Positions 1 to 9,200 of a stretch of DNA of 64,000 bases are shown piece after piece. The DNA is from Posidonia oceanica (Eukaryota; Streptophyta; Magnoliopsida; Alismatales; Posidoniaceae): NCBI GenBank assembly GCA_037176725.1, contig JAZBRS010000014.1, forward strand, positions 75,436,501 through 75,500,500, read 5' to 3'. Numbering within the stretch: the stretch's first letter is position 1; every line of letters begins with the position of its first letter. The position numbers and the translations under genes are program-made. The notes beneath the pieces are model-generated. The model did no database searches. It was given only the letters and a program-made list of their open reading frames with translations, and was not told the DNA's origin.

Positions 1-100
1 AGGGTGCAGTTGGTCCCCGCCCGGGGAGCAAGCTAGCAGAGAGGAGAGAAAGGGGCGCGAGGGGAGAGAGGCCAACTCTCCTATCGCAGAAAGGGGGTGC

Positions 101-169
101 GTGACCTCGTCTTCCTGGGACAAGGTCACGCCGAAAAGAAAAAAAAAATGATAAGGTGACGGGCTTATC
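101..169 (-). repeat. Stem-loops near the left edge
   Basis: Two clear inverted repeats are visible. GTGACCT at 101-107 pairs with AGGTCAC at 123-129. GATAAG at 150-155 pairs with CTTATC at 164-169 around an 8-nt loop. The second is the first member of the hairpin series that continues to the right. The surrounding bases 1-100 are purine-rich without repeats that I can resolve. Confidence 0.6.
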
Positions 170-1134
170 GTCCGGATAGTTTACGGTCCTATCAACCAGG
201 AGTGACAGCTTACGGTCCTGTCAACCGGAGGCAGTTGTGAGTGATAGTTACTGGATATCAGCCGTATAACATGGTTTGTGGGATAGTTTACAGTCCTATC
301 AACTGGCGGATAGTTTACAGACCTATCAACTGGCGGATAGTTTACAGACCTATCAACTGGCGGATAGTTTACAGACCTATCAACTGGAAGCCACAAATCA
401 TGAGAGATAGTTACTGGATATCAGCCGTATAACGCAATGCCGGATAGTTTACAGTCTATCATCTGGAGCGACAGTTTACGGTCCTGTCAACCGGCGGATA
501 GTTTACAGACCTATCAACTGGAGGATAGTTTACAGTCCTATCAACTGGAAATAGCATTGCGAGGGACAGTTACTGGATGTCAGCCGTATAACATGATTGC
601 GCGTGGTAGTTTACAGTCCTACCAACTGGCGGATAGTTTACAGACCTATCAACTGGAGCGACAGTTTACGGTCCTGTCAACCGGCGGATAGTTTACAGAC
701 CTATCAACTGGAAACGCGCAATGATGAGGGATAGTTACTGGATATCAGCCGTATAATGCAATTGCGGGTGATAGTTTAGGAGTATCAGCCTAACGACAGT
801 TTACGGTCCTGTCAACCGGTGGATAGTTTACAGACCTATCAACTGGAGGATAGTTTACAGTCCTATCAACTGGAAACCGCAATTGCAAGGGACAGTTACT
901 GGATGTCAGCCGTATAACGTAATTGCACGCGATAGTTTAGGAGTATCAGCCTAACGACAGTTTACGGTCCTGTCAACCGGTGGATAGTTTACAGACCTAT
1001 CAACTGGAGGATAGTTTACAGTCCTATCAACTGGAAAAGTGCAATTACGAGGGACAGTTACTGGATGTCAGCCGTATAACACAACTGCGGGCCGACCATG
1101 GATCGACCAGAAGATAGTTTAGGATTATCAGCCT
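170..1134 (-). repeat. Array of about 25-30-bp hairpin units in the 3' UTR of A
   Basis: Degenerate tandem units, on the plus strand of the type GATAG, about 9 bases, CTATC, then AACTGG or AACCGG. Most units are short inverted repeats, and the arms vary together: GATAG/CTATC at 175-179/189-193, GACAG/CTGTC at 204-208/218-222, GGTAG/CTACC at 605-609/619-623, GACA/TGTC at 565-568/578-581 and GATA/TATC at 243-246/256-259. Short ORFs across it on both strands only reflect the repeat period and are not genes. In element sense this lies near the 3' end of the genomic RNA. Confidence 0.85.
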
Positions 1135-1305
1135 GAGATAGTTTCGGATATCAGCCTAGCACGAGTGATTGATAGATGATAGTTTAGGAATATCAGCCTG
1201 AGATAGTTTCGGATATCAGCCTAGCACGAGTGATTGATAGATGATAGTTTAGGAATATCAGCCTGAGATAGTTTCGGATATCAGCCTAGCACGAGTGATT
1301 GATTG
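1135..1305 (-). repeat. 65-bp tandem repeat, about 2.6 copies
   Basis: Units start with GAGATAGTTTCGG at 1135, 1200 and 1265, so the period is exactly 65 bp. Each unit contains two hairpins of the neighbouring series (GATA ... TATC), joined by a CACGAGTGATTGAT spacer. Confidence 0.9.
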
Positions 1306-1365
1306 ATTGATAAGAGGGGGCAAGATCATGATGAGAATGATAAGATATCGGACTTATCGGCTGGC

Positions 1366-2010
1366 AAAGAGGGGATGAGATAATGATGAGAAATTAATCT
1401 AAAGAGGGGGATGAGATCATGATGAGAAACTAATCTAAAGAGGGGGATGAGATCATGATGAGAAATTAAGTTAAAGAGGGGGATGAGATCATGATGAGAA
1501 GTTAAACTAAAGAGGGGGATGAGATCATGATGAGAAACTAATCTAAAGAGGGGGACGAGATCATGATGAGAAATTAAGCTAAAGAGGGGGATGAGGTCAT
1601 GATGAGAAGTTAAGCTAAAGAGGGGGATGAGGTCATGATGAGAAGTTAAGTTAAAGAGGGGGATGAGATCATGATGAGAAGTTAAACTAAAGAGGGGGAT
1701 GAGATCATGATGAGAAACTAATCTAAAGAGGGGGATGAGATCATGATGAGAAATTAAGCTAAAGAGGGGGATGAGGTCATGATGAGAAGTTAAGCTAAAG
1801 AGGGGGATGAGGTCATGATGAGAAGTTAAGCTAAAGAGGGGGATGAGATCATGATGAGAAGTTAAACTTTAGAGGGGGATGAGATCATGATGAGAAACTA
1901 ATCTAAAGAGGGGGATGAGATCATGATGAGAAATTAATCTAAAGAGGGGGATGAGATCATGATGAGAAATTAATCTAAAGAGGGGGATGAGATCATGATG
2001 AGAAGTGTTG
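1366..2010 (-). repeat. 36-bp tandem repeat, about 17 copies
   Basis: A regular array whose unit contains GGGGGATGAG, then ATCATGATGAG, then an AAAYTAAKCT-like linker. Successive unit starts at 1411, 1447 and 1483 give a 36-bp period. The core ATCATGAT is self-complementary. Variation is mainly in the A/T linker and in GAGATC versus GAGGTC. Linker variants (ATCT, GCTA, GTTA, AACTA) recur in blocks, which suggests multi-unit expansions. There are no unique spacers. Confidence 0.92.
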
Positions 2011-2284
2011 ATTGATAAGATATCGGACTTATCGGCCGGCAAAGAGGGGGTAAGGGAATGATGAAAATGATAAGATATCGGACTTATCGGCCGGCAAAGA
2101 AGGGGTTAGGGAATGATGAGAAGAAATCATCCCATGACGCCAGGAACGTCATAGGGGGAAGAGGGAAAGAATGATACCGAGGGGCGATCAAAAGATGCCC
2201 CTGGCGTCGGGATGACACCAGGGGTTGGCCAGCGCGTCCTTGGCATCGAAAGCAGAGGGTGATGACAAGAGTGTCGTGCTTGTC
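2010..2284 (-). repeat. Hairpin-bearing linker between tandem arrays
   Basis: Contains repeated GATAAG ... CTTATC stem-loops followed by CGGCCGGC, seen from about 2012 and again from about 2069, plus a near-palindrome CTGGCGTC ... GACACCAG at 2201-2221. No coding potential. Confidence 0.65.
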
Positions 2285-3290
2285 AGACGAGTAGTTTGGG
2301 GGTACCAGCCCGCAAGGGACTCAGCTGAGGGCGATCAGCTGGGGACTCAGCTGGGGATGACCAGCCGAGAAGAGTGTCAGGTTGGCGGACCTTTCGCCGA
2401 GCAGTTTGGGGTGCCAGCCCGCAGAGAACTCAGCTGGGGATGATCAGCTGGGGATGATACCACAGGGCGACCAAGAGATGCCCCTGGTATCAGGATGATA
2501 CCAGGGGATGGCCGATGTGCCCCTGGCATCAGGATGCAAAGATAGATAAGTGAGTGGATGGATGATAGGTTGACGAACCCATCGCCGAGCAGTTTGGGGT
2601 GCCAGCCCGCAAGGGACTCAGCTGAGGATGAACAGCTGAGGAGGATGACAGGTTGACGGACCTTTCGCCGGGCAGTTTGGGGTGCCAGCCCGCAAGGGAC
2701 TCAGCTGAGGGCGATCAGCTGGGGACTCAGCTGGGGATGACCAGCTGAGAAGAGTGTCAGGTTGACGGACCTTTCGCCGAGCAGTTTGGGGTGCCAGCCT
2801 GCAAGGGACTCAGCTGAGGATGAACAGCTGAGGAGGATGACAGGTTGACGGACCTTTCGCCGGGCAGTTTGGAGTGCCAGCCCGCAAGGGACTCAGCTGA
2901 GGGCGATCAGCTGGGGACTCAACTGGGGATGACCAACCGAGAAGAGTGTCAGGTTGACGGACCTTTCGCCGAGCAGTTTGGGGTGCCAGCCCGCAGAGAA
3001 CTCAGCTGGGGATGATCAGCTGGGGATAATACCACAGGGCGACCAAGAGATGCCTCTGGTATCAGGATGATACCACGGGATGGCCGATGTGCCCCTGGCA
3101 TCAGGATGCAAAGATAGAGAAGTGAGTGGATGGATGATAGGTTGACGAACCCATCGCCGAGCAGTTTGGGGTGCCAGCCCGCAAGGGACTCAGCTGAGGA
3201 TGAACAGCTGAGGAGGATGACAGGTTGACGGACCTTTCGCCGGGCAGTTTGGGGTGCCAGCCCGCAGAGGACAGTGGTCCAGCCGGAGAT
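2285..3290 (-). repeat. GC-rich tandem array with a higher-order repeat of about 572 bp
   Basis: Short units built from CAGTTTGGGGTGCCAGCC, AAGGGACTCAGCTGAGG and GATCAGCTGGGG alternate in several orders. A larger segment that includes the CACAGGGCGACCAAGAGATG motif at 2461 recurs at 3033, giving a 572-bp higher-order period. Embedded inverted repeats include GGCA ... TGCC, GTA ... TAC, the palindrome CTCAGCTGAG, and CTGGTATC-AGGAT-GATACCAG. ORFs in this stretch are repeat artefacts. Confidence 0.85.
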
Positions 3291-3577
3291 GGCGAGCTGG
3301 GGACACCGGACGGCGGAGCTTGGTGTTGCAGGCCTGCAGATGCTCTGGGCTCTGGATTGGGTGCTGAGGACTTCGCCGCGCTGGGATGCCTGCGAGTCTG
3401 ATTAGAGGGCCCAAGATAATGATGATGATGATATGCAATGCAGCAAAGAGTCTTGATGTGCAAGCAGAAAGCAGAAATAGTTTCCATTGATATGATCTTG
3501 ATAAGTACAATGCTTGCGGCAGGTCAGAAATGTACAGCACAATTTGAAAGAAAACCACATGATGGTCGCACAAGGGC
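3291..3577 (-). other. Unique 3' UTR sequence between the extra ORF and the repeats of A
   Basis: Non-repetitive sequence directly downstream, in element sense, of the extra ORF. I see no domain, RNA gene or polypurine tract in it. The short overlapping minus-strand ORFs here are low-complexity and run into the repeat array. Confidence 0.5.
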
Positions 3578-4918
3578 CTAGTCAACCCGGGCCTTCTTTG
3601 GCTGCCTGGAGTCGGGGAATAAGGGGCCGCCTGGCGGAATTTCAGTAATTGGCCAGAGCTGCCGGACTTCAGCTTCATAATCAGGAGTGCATCCTGTACC
3701 TCTCACAGCTGCAACGTCTGTAGATTGGACCCCATGCTGCATCAGACTAGCAAGCTTCTTGGTTGGGGCAGTGGTGCTGAGAGGATAAATCTGTAGAAGC
3801 TCAGGTGCTGTACTGTCAATGAAGGGGCCCTGCTGGAAGCCGAACTGGCGCATGACCCTGATTGGATGGTACTCTACGCCTGCTGTGAAGCCTGGAAGAA
3901 TGATCAGCCGCGTGTCACGCGCGCTGAAGAAGATTGTGAATGGCTCTGCTGCAGAGGGAACGATGCGCCAGATCACAGCGTCGTCAGTCAGTGCTGACAG
4001 CCTCTCGTATTCGTCTTTGACGCTCTTGCCCGCTCTGGTACGGGCGCTGCTGCAGTAAGCTTCGAAAGCATGCACTTGAGGGCGTAGAAGGTCCATCTCT
4101 AAGTGCGCGGTCAGCCAGACTTGTATGAGTGCTCCGCAACCGTGGAAGTGGCGGCAGCGATGAGAAATGCGGTCCAGCCCGCGATAAGTCTCTGCCAAGA
4201 CGACTGGTGCCAGGTCTATGTGCTGGGTCACCACAGCTAGTGCAATTTCTACGACCTCGATGGCCACTGTCAGTCGGCCATGAGTAAAAATTAGTTCGCC
4301 CAGAAAGCGGATGACGAATCCTCGGAGCCACAGCTCATCTCCGAGGTCAGCGCGCTTGTTCAAGATATCATCAAAGTATGCAAGGCGAAGCATAGGCTCT
4401 GGTCCACTGGTGCAGATCAGGTTCTGTTGACAGGCTTGAGTGGAGAGCCCAGTCAGTTGTCTCAGGACCCGGAGATATCCGTCGCGCCTCATGAAAACAG
4501 GCGGCCCCAAGATCTTTGAGAAGCTGCATATCCGACGCACCTCTTCCAGTGTAGGTGTCAGCTCAGTTTTGTTGAAACGGAAGACATGGTGTGCCGGCTT
4601 CCAGAATCTCGCGGCAGCACACAGAAGGTGGCGGCTGACCTCCACATCAGCAGCCTTTAGCAGCTTGGTTGGTATGCCCCACAGGCGCAGCTTTTCACAG
4701 TCTTGTAGAGTGAGCCTGCTGATCCATTCTCGCAGTGTTTCCGAGCAATGTGCAGGAGTCAGCAGAGTAGGAAAATCCATTACACTTGATTGCAGAGGGA
4801 CAGGCTGATTACTGCAAGGCTTGAAGGTACCTGCCATCAATAAACAGTCAGATCTCGCAGGTCTGTAATCTTTGACAACAAGCAGAAACTGAGGCTGGTA
4901 AAGTAGTTCCATATGCAT
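3578..4918 (-). CDS. Extra ORF downstream of pol, plant-mobile-domain/DUF7745-like protein (446 aa)
   Basis: An intact ORF on the element strand, 1.36 kb past the pol stop. The ATG at 4916-4918 is preceded directly by a pyrimidine-rich stretch ending TTTGCCTAG, which looks like a 3' splice site, so translation from a spliced RNA is likely. Residues about 104-126 have the FW-P ... F ... TPTLEEV pattern, and residues 354-360 read RVMRQFG. Both recall the plant mobile-domain (PMD)/DUF7745 proteins that often accompany plant Tat elements; their biochemical role is not established. The C-terminus ends in a basic KKAR patch that could be a nuclear signal. I see no signal peptide or membrane segment, so it is not a classical envelope protein. 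The open frame in an element with broken gag suggests either recent insertion or retained coding constraint. The family assignment is by motif only. Confidence 0.72.
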   Translation of the reverse strand: MHMELLYQPQFLLVVKDYRPARSDCLLMAGTFKPCSNQPVPLQSSVMDFPTLLTPAHCSETLREWISRLTLQDCEKLRLWGIPTKLLKAADVEVSRHLLCAAARFWKPAHHVFRFNKTELTPTLEEVRRICSFSKILGPPVFMRRDGYLRVLRQLTGLSTQACQQNLICTSGPEPMLRLAYFDDILNKRADLGDELWLRGFVIRFLGELIFTHGRLTVAIEVVEIALAVVTQHIDLAPVVLAETYRGLDRISHRCRHFHGCGALIQVWLTAHLEMDLLRPQVHAFEAYCSSARTRAGKSVKDEYERLSALTDDAVIWRIVPSAAEPFTIFFSARDTRLIILPGFTAGVEYHPIRVMRQFGFQQGPFIDSTAPELLQIYPLSTTAPTKKLASLMQHGVQSTDVAAVRGTGCTPDYEAEVRQLWPITEIPPGGPLFPDSRQPKKARVD

Positions 4919-6278
4919 CTAGGCAAAGTGATAACAGAACATAGCAATTGAGCACTAATAAGCAAGGGGATTCTGCAGCAGCCCTGCGGACACGGGGGCA
5001 AGGGTTGGTAGGAAATCTGGACCAGCGCAGCTTGAGTGTCGTCGATGTGCCTCTGCTGGGGAGAAGTACTGCCTCAGGGCCTGAGCGTGTTGCAGAGCGG
5101 AGAGATTGGCGGAAGGGGAAAGGAAAGAAAGAAGATGCATGAATGCAAGATGCTAGTGATATGCTTATGAGGATGAATATTATTGGACGAATGAGTACGC
5201 TTGAATGGATGGATATGCTTGGGTGGATGGGTATGCTTGAGTGCCCTCAGCGTACGGAATGCTTTGGTGCCTGCTGCAGAGGAAGAGAGTGGTCCTTGAC
5301 TCACTGGGCCCTACTCAGACTCTTGGCTTATTGGTGGCACTCCGGAACAGGTTGTTGGCATTATACAGGTGGTGATGTGGTGAGGACAGGCTACTGGCCG
5401 CACTCTCAGGACCTACACCTATTCTTCCAGCTCTCTCTCTTTTTTTTGAAAAATTTCTCCCTCATAGGTATGCAGCCTTTCTCTGCCCCTAGCTAGGAGA
5501 AGGTATGTGTTTGCTCTTGGGAGGATGTGGTAGACCCCTTTTTTTTCAGGCTTGACATGCTGGGGATCTCTAGTAAAGTGTGGGGGATAACGGTGCCTGT
5601 GTTTTTTGGGCTGCCTTTGCCCTTTTTCTTTTCTTCTTTTTTTCTTTTGCTTGCTTTTCTCCTTTTTTTGTTTTTGTTTTTGTTCGATCTCTTTTTTTTT
5701 CTTTTTTTTTTTTGCTTGATCTTTTTTCTTCTCTTTTTTTTTTTCAGGCTTTTGCTATCCCCATTCTGGTGGCAAAAGAGGGGTGCTTGAATTGTAATGG
5801 ATTTTAGGCTTTGGGTCTGCTGTGTGATGGGTAGAAGGAGCAGGGTTAGACTGCACACCCCTATCTCTAGGGCCGGCTTCTGTCTTCGTCTTCTGTTCCT
5901 TGGAGGTGCCCAAACCTAGATGTCTATTCTCACTCTTTTCAAGCTCACAACCTAACATTTTTTCTCCCTCAGAGGTGTATGTCCTTGTGAGATTGGGCAG
6001 TTCGCCCGTCCTTATTGGTGGTGGCTCCCTCACTTGCTAAAACATCTAAGTAGTGCCAGGTGAGGCAGGGTGACTCTTTCCAGAGCAGGCAAGCACTTCC
6101 GGTTGTCATCACCGGGCAGGAAGCAATGCATGATTTGAGAAGATGACGATGATGATTTGAAAAGAGAGAATGCAAGAGTTGGATGGATGACGATGATGGT
6201 TTGAAGAAAAGGAATGCAAAAAAAGCGAGAATGCGAGTGCAGGTGGAAGAAGGGCATCTGCAACGAGACCGCTTTCGG
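4919..6278 (-). other. Spacer between pol and the extra ORF, with splice-acceptor-like end and A-rich tract
   Basis: On the element strand this begins right after the pol stop and ends in a TTCTGTTATCACTTTGCCTAG-type acceptor touching the ATG of the extra ORF. Positions 5600-5760 are T-rich on the plus strand, so the element RNA would carry a long A/G-rich tract. The remainder has no repeats or domains I recognise. The small ORFs here are homopolymer artefacts. Confidence 0.6.
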
Positions 6279-9200
6279 CTACTGATAGTACTTCTTCAGA
6301 TAGCAGAGGTTGACGGGCTCAGACTGCTCGACCCGGTCCATATCCTCAAGAGTTATAGCGCCTCCCGAAAAGATCCGCTTGACCACAAAGGGGCCACGCC
6401 AATTGGGTCGGAATTTCCCTCGACCGTCAGGCAAATGAATGGCGCGCAAGACAAGGTCCCCTGGCTGGAAGCTTCTGGGCTGGACCTTCTTCAAGAATGC
6501 TCTGGCCATCCGCTTCTGATAGCAGTGAGCATTGTGCATGGCTTGCAATCTGTGCTCATCAATCAAGTTCAGTTGGACGCAGCGGTCTTCGACCCATTCT
6601 GCTTCTTCCAACTCAGCTTCCCGCAGGATCCGCAGAGAGGGGATTTCCACTTCAACAGGTAACACTGCTTCCATTCCGTACACCAGAGAGTACGGGGTGG
6701 CTCCTGTAGAGGTCCGGATTGATGTCCTGTATGCCCAGAGCGCGTACGGGAGCTTGTCGTGCCAATCCTTGTGGATTTCTGCCATTTTCTTCAGAATCTT
6801 GACGATGTTCTTGTTTGCAGACTCCACAGCTCCGTTCATCTGTGGCCGATAGGGCGAGGATCGATGGTGCTTGATCTTGAGACTTTGCAGGTATTCTTCG
6901 ATCCTTTTGGCAATGAAGTTTGAGCCGTTATCAAAGACGACGGAATGCGGGACCCCATATCGGGCAACAATATTGTTTCTGATAAATTTTTCTGTTGCCG
7001 CAGCGGTGACTGTCCTGTAAGAGGCTGCTTCCACCCACTTGGTAAAGTAATCGATCGCTACCAGAATGTAACGATGGCCATTTGAAGCAGCAGGGTGGAT
7101 GGCGCCAATGACATCGATCCCCCAGGTGGAGAAAGGCCATGGCGAAGACATGTTGTGCAGCTGATGCGGAGGGGCTTTGATGAAGTTACCATGGATTTGA
7201 CAGTTGTGGCATCTACGCACGAACCGGCAGCAGTCGGCTTCCATGGTCTGCCAGAAATATCCTTGAAGCATAATCTTCTTGGCCAGGAGGACGCCGTTCA
7301 TGTGCGGGCCACAGGTCCTCGCATGCACTTGAAGCATCAGCGTGTCAGCCTCCGATTTGCCCAGGCAGCGCAATAGCATCTGATTGTATGACCTTCTGTA
7401 CAGCTGCCCAGCCCCTAACACGTATTTTGACGCCAGACGCGCCAGAGTTCTCTTGTCCGCTGCCGAGGTATCAGGGGGAAAGCTACCAGACTCCAGAAAA
7501 GATTTTATGTCTTGATACCAGGGCTGCCCCTCTGCGGGATCCGCTTCTTCTATGCTCATGCAGTATGCAGGCTGTTCAATGCGAGTGACTGATACATCCA
7601 CAGTGCTGTCTTCTGAAATGGTGAGCCAGGATGCCAGAGTTGCTAGTGCGTCTGCATACGCATTCTTTGCTCTGTTCAGGTACGTGAAGCGGATGCTCTT
7701 GAATTTTTCCATCAGCCTCAGCAGGTGTTCGTGATACGGCACAAGCTTGGGATCTTTTGTCTTCCAATCACCGTTCACTTGAGAAATCACCAGCATGGCA
7801 TCGCCGTGCACATGCAGCTTCTGCGCCTCATGCTCGAGGGCGACTTTCAACCCTAGGATGCATGCTTCGTACTCCGCTTCATTGTTTGTGCAGGTGAAAG
7901 TTAGCTTCCTTGCGAAAGGAGTCATCTGTCCTTGGGGCGTGGTCAGCACTGCGCCTACGCCTCGGCCCTTCTTGTTGACTGCACCATCAAAGTAAAGCTG
8001 CCATTCCTCTGCTTCTTCGGGATCTTTCTGCTCAGAGTCCTCCATTGCAAAGAGAATGTCTTCATCAGGAAATTGCGTCTGGAGGGGCTGGTATTCAGGC
8101 AAAGGAAGGTCAGCAAGATGGTCTGCCATTGCTTGACCCTTCATGGATTTCTGTGTGACAAAGGTGATGTCGTACTGAGACAATAACACCTGCCACTTAG
8201 CACATCTGCCCACCATAGCCGGCTTTTGAAAGAGGAACTTGATAGGATCATGCCGGCATAAGAGCTGCACTGGGTATGCCATCATGTAGTGTCTCAGCTT
8301 CTGTGCAGCCCAGACAAGGGACAGGCAAGTCTTCTCTAGTGTACAGTACCTGGCTTCGCATTCGTTAAACTTCTTGCTCAGGTAATAGATGGCGCGCTCC
8401 TTTCTACCAGATTCGTCATGTTGGCCCAAGACGGCGCCCATGGAATGCTGCGTGGTAGAAAGGTAGAGAAGTAAGGGTCTCCCTGGCATAGGCGGGACCA
8501 GGACAGGAGGCTTGATCAGCAGCTGCTTGATTTTGGCAAATGCAGCTTGACACTCCTCGCTCCAGTGAATCTGCGCATTCTTCCTCAAGAGCTTGAAAAT
8601 GGGTTCACAGATGGGCGTAAGCTGTGCAATGAAGCGACTGATATATTGTAAACGCCCAAGCAGACTTCTGACTTCCTTTTCAGTTCTAGGGGGTGGCATG
8701 TCCACGATGGCTTGCGCTTTCAACGGGTCCACCTCAATCCCCCTTTGGCTAACAATGTAGCCGAGTAGTTTGCCAGAAGATACCCCAAATACGCACTTCT
8801 TGGGATTCAGGCGCAGCTTGTACTTCCGTAGACGGTCAAAGAGCTTTCTAAGACAGGCAAGATGATCTTCGGGCTCTTTGGTTTTGGCAATCATATCGTC
8901 TACATAGACCTCCACTTCTTGGTGCATGAGGTCGTGGAATAGAGCAGTCATAGCCCTCTGATAGGTTGCACCAGCATTCTTCAGGCCGAATGGCATGACT
9001 TGGTAGCAGAAGACTCCCCAAGGGGTGATGAATGAAGTTTTTTCCATGTCTTCTTCTGCCATTTTGATCTGATTGTATCTAGAGAAGCCGTCCATGAAGG
9101 AGAGCATTTTGTGGCCCGCTGTATTGTCGACTAGGACGTCAATGTGGGGCAATGGAAAGTCGTCCTTGGGACTCGCCTTGTTCAGGTCCCTGTAGTCGAT

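Noticed and set aside
181..691. ORFs with repeated VDRSVNYP or SLQTYQLE peptides
   Set aside because: They occur on both strands and result from the repeat units. No start context, domain or conservation supports translation.
1366..2010. CRISPR-like regular repeats
   Set aside because: Units are contiguous 36-bp copies with no unique spacers or nearby cas genes, and the context is a plant retrotransposon.
3578..4918. Classical retroviral envelope gene
   Set aside because: The position is env-like, but I see no signal peptide, transmembrane helix or fusion-peptide-like segment; motifs fit the plant mobile-domain/DUF7745 group.
5493..5858. Lys-rich and Phe/Leu-rich ORFs over the T-rich tract
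   Set aside because: Homopolymer translation only.
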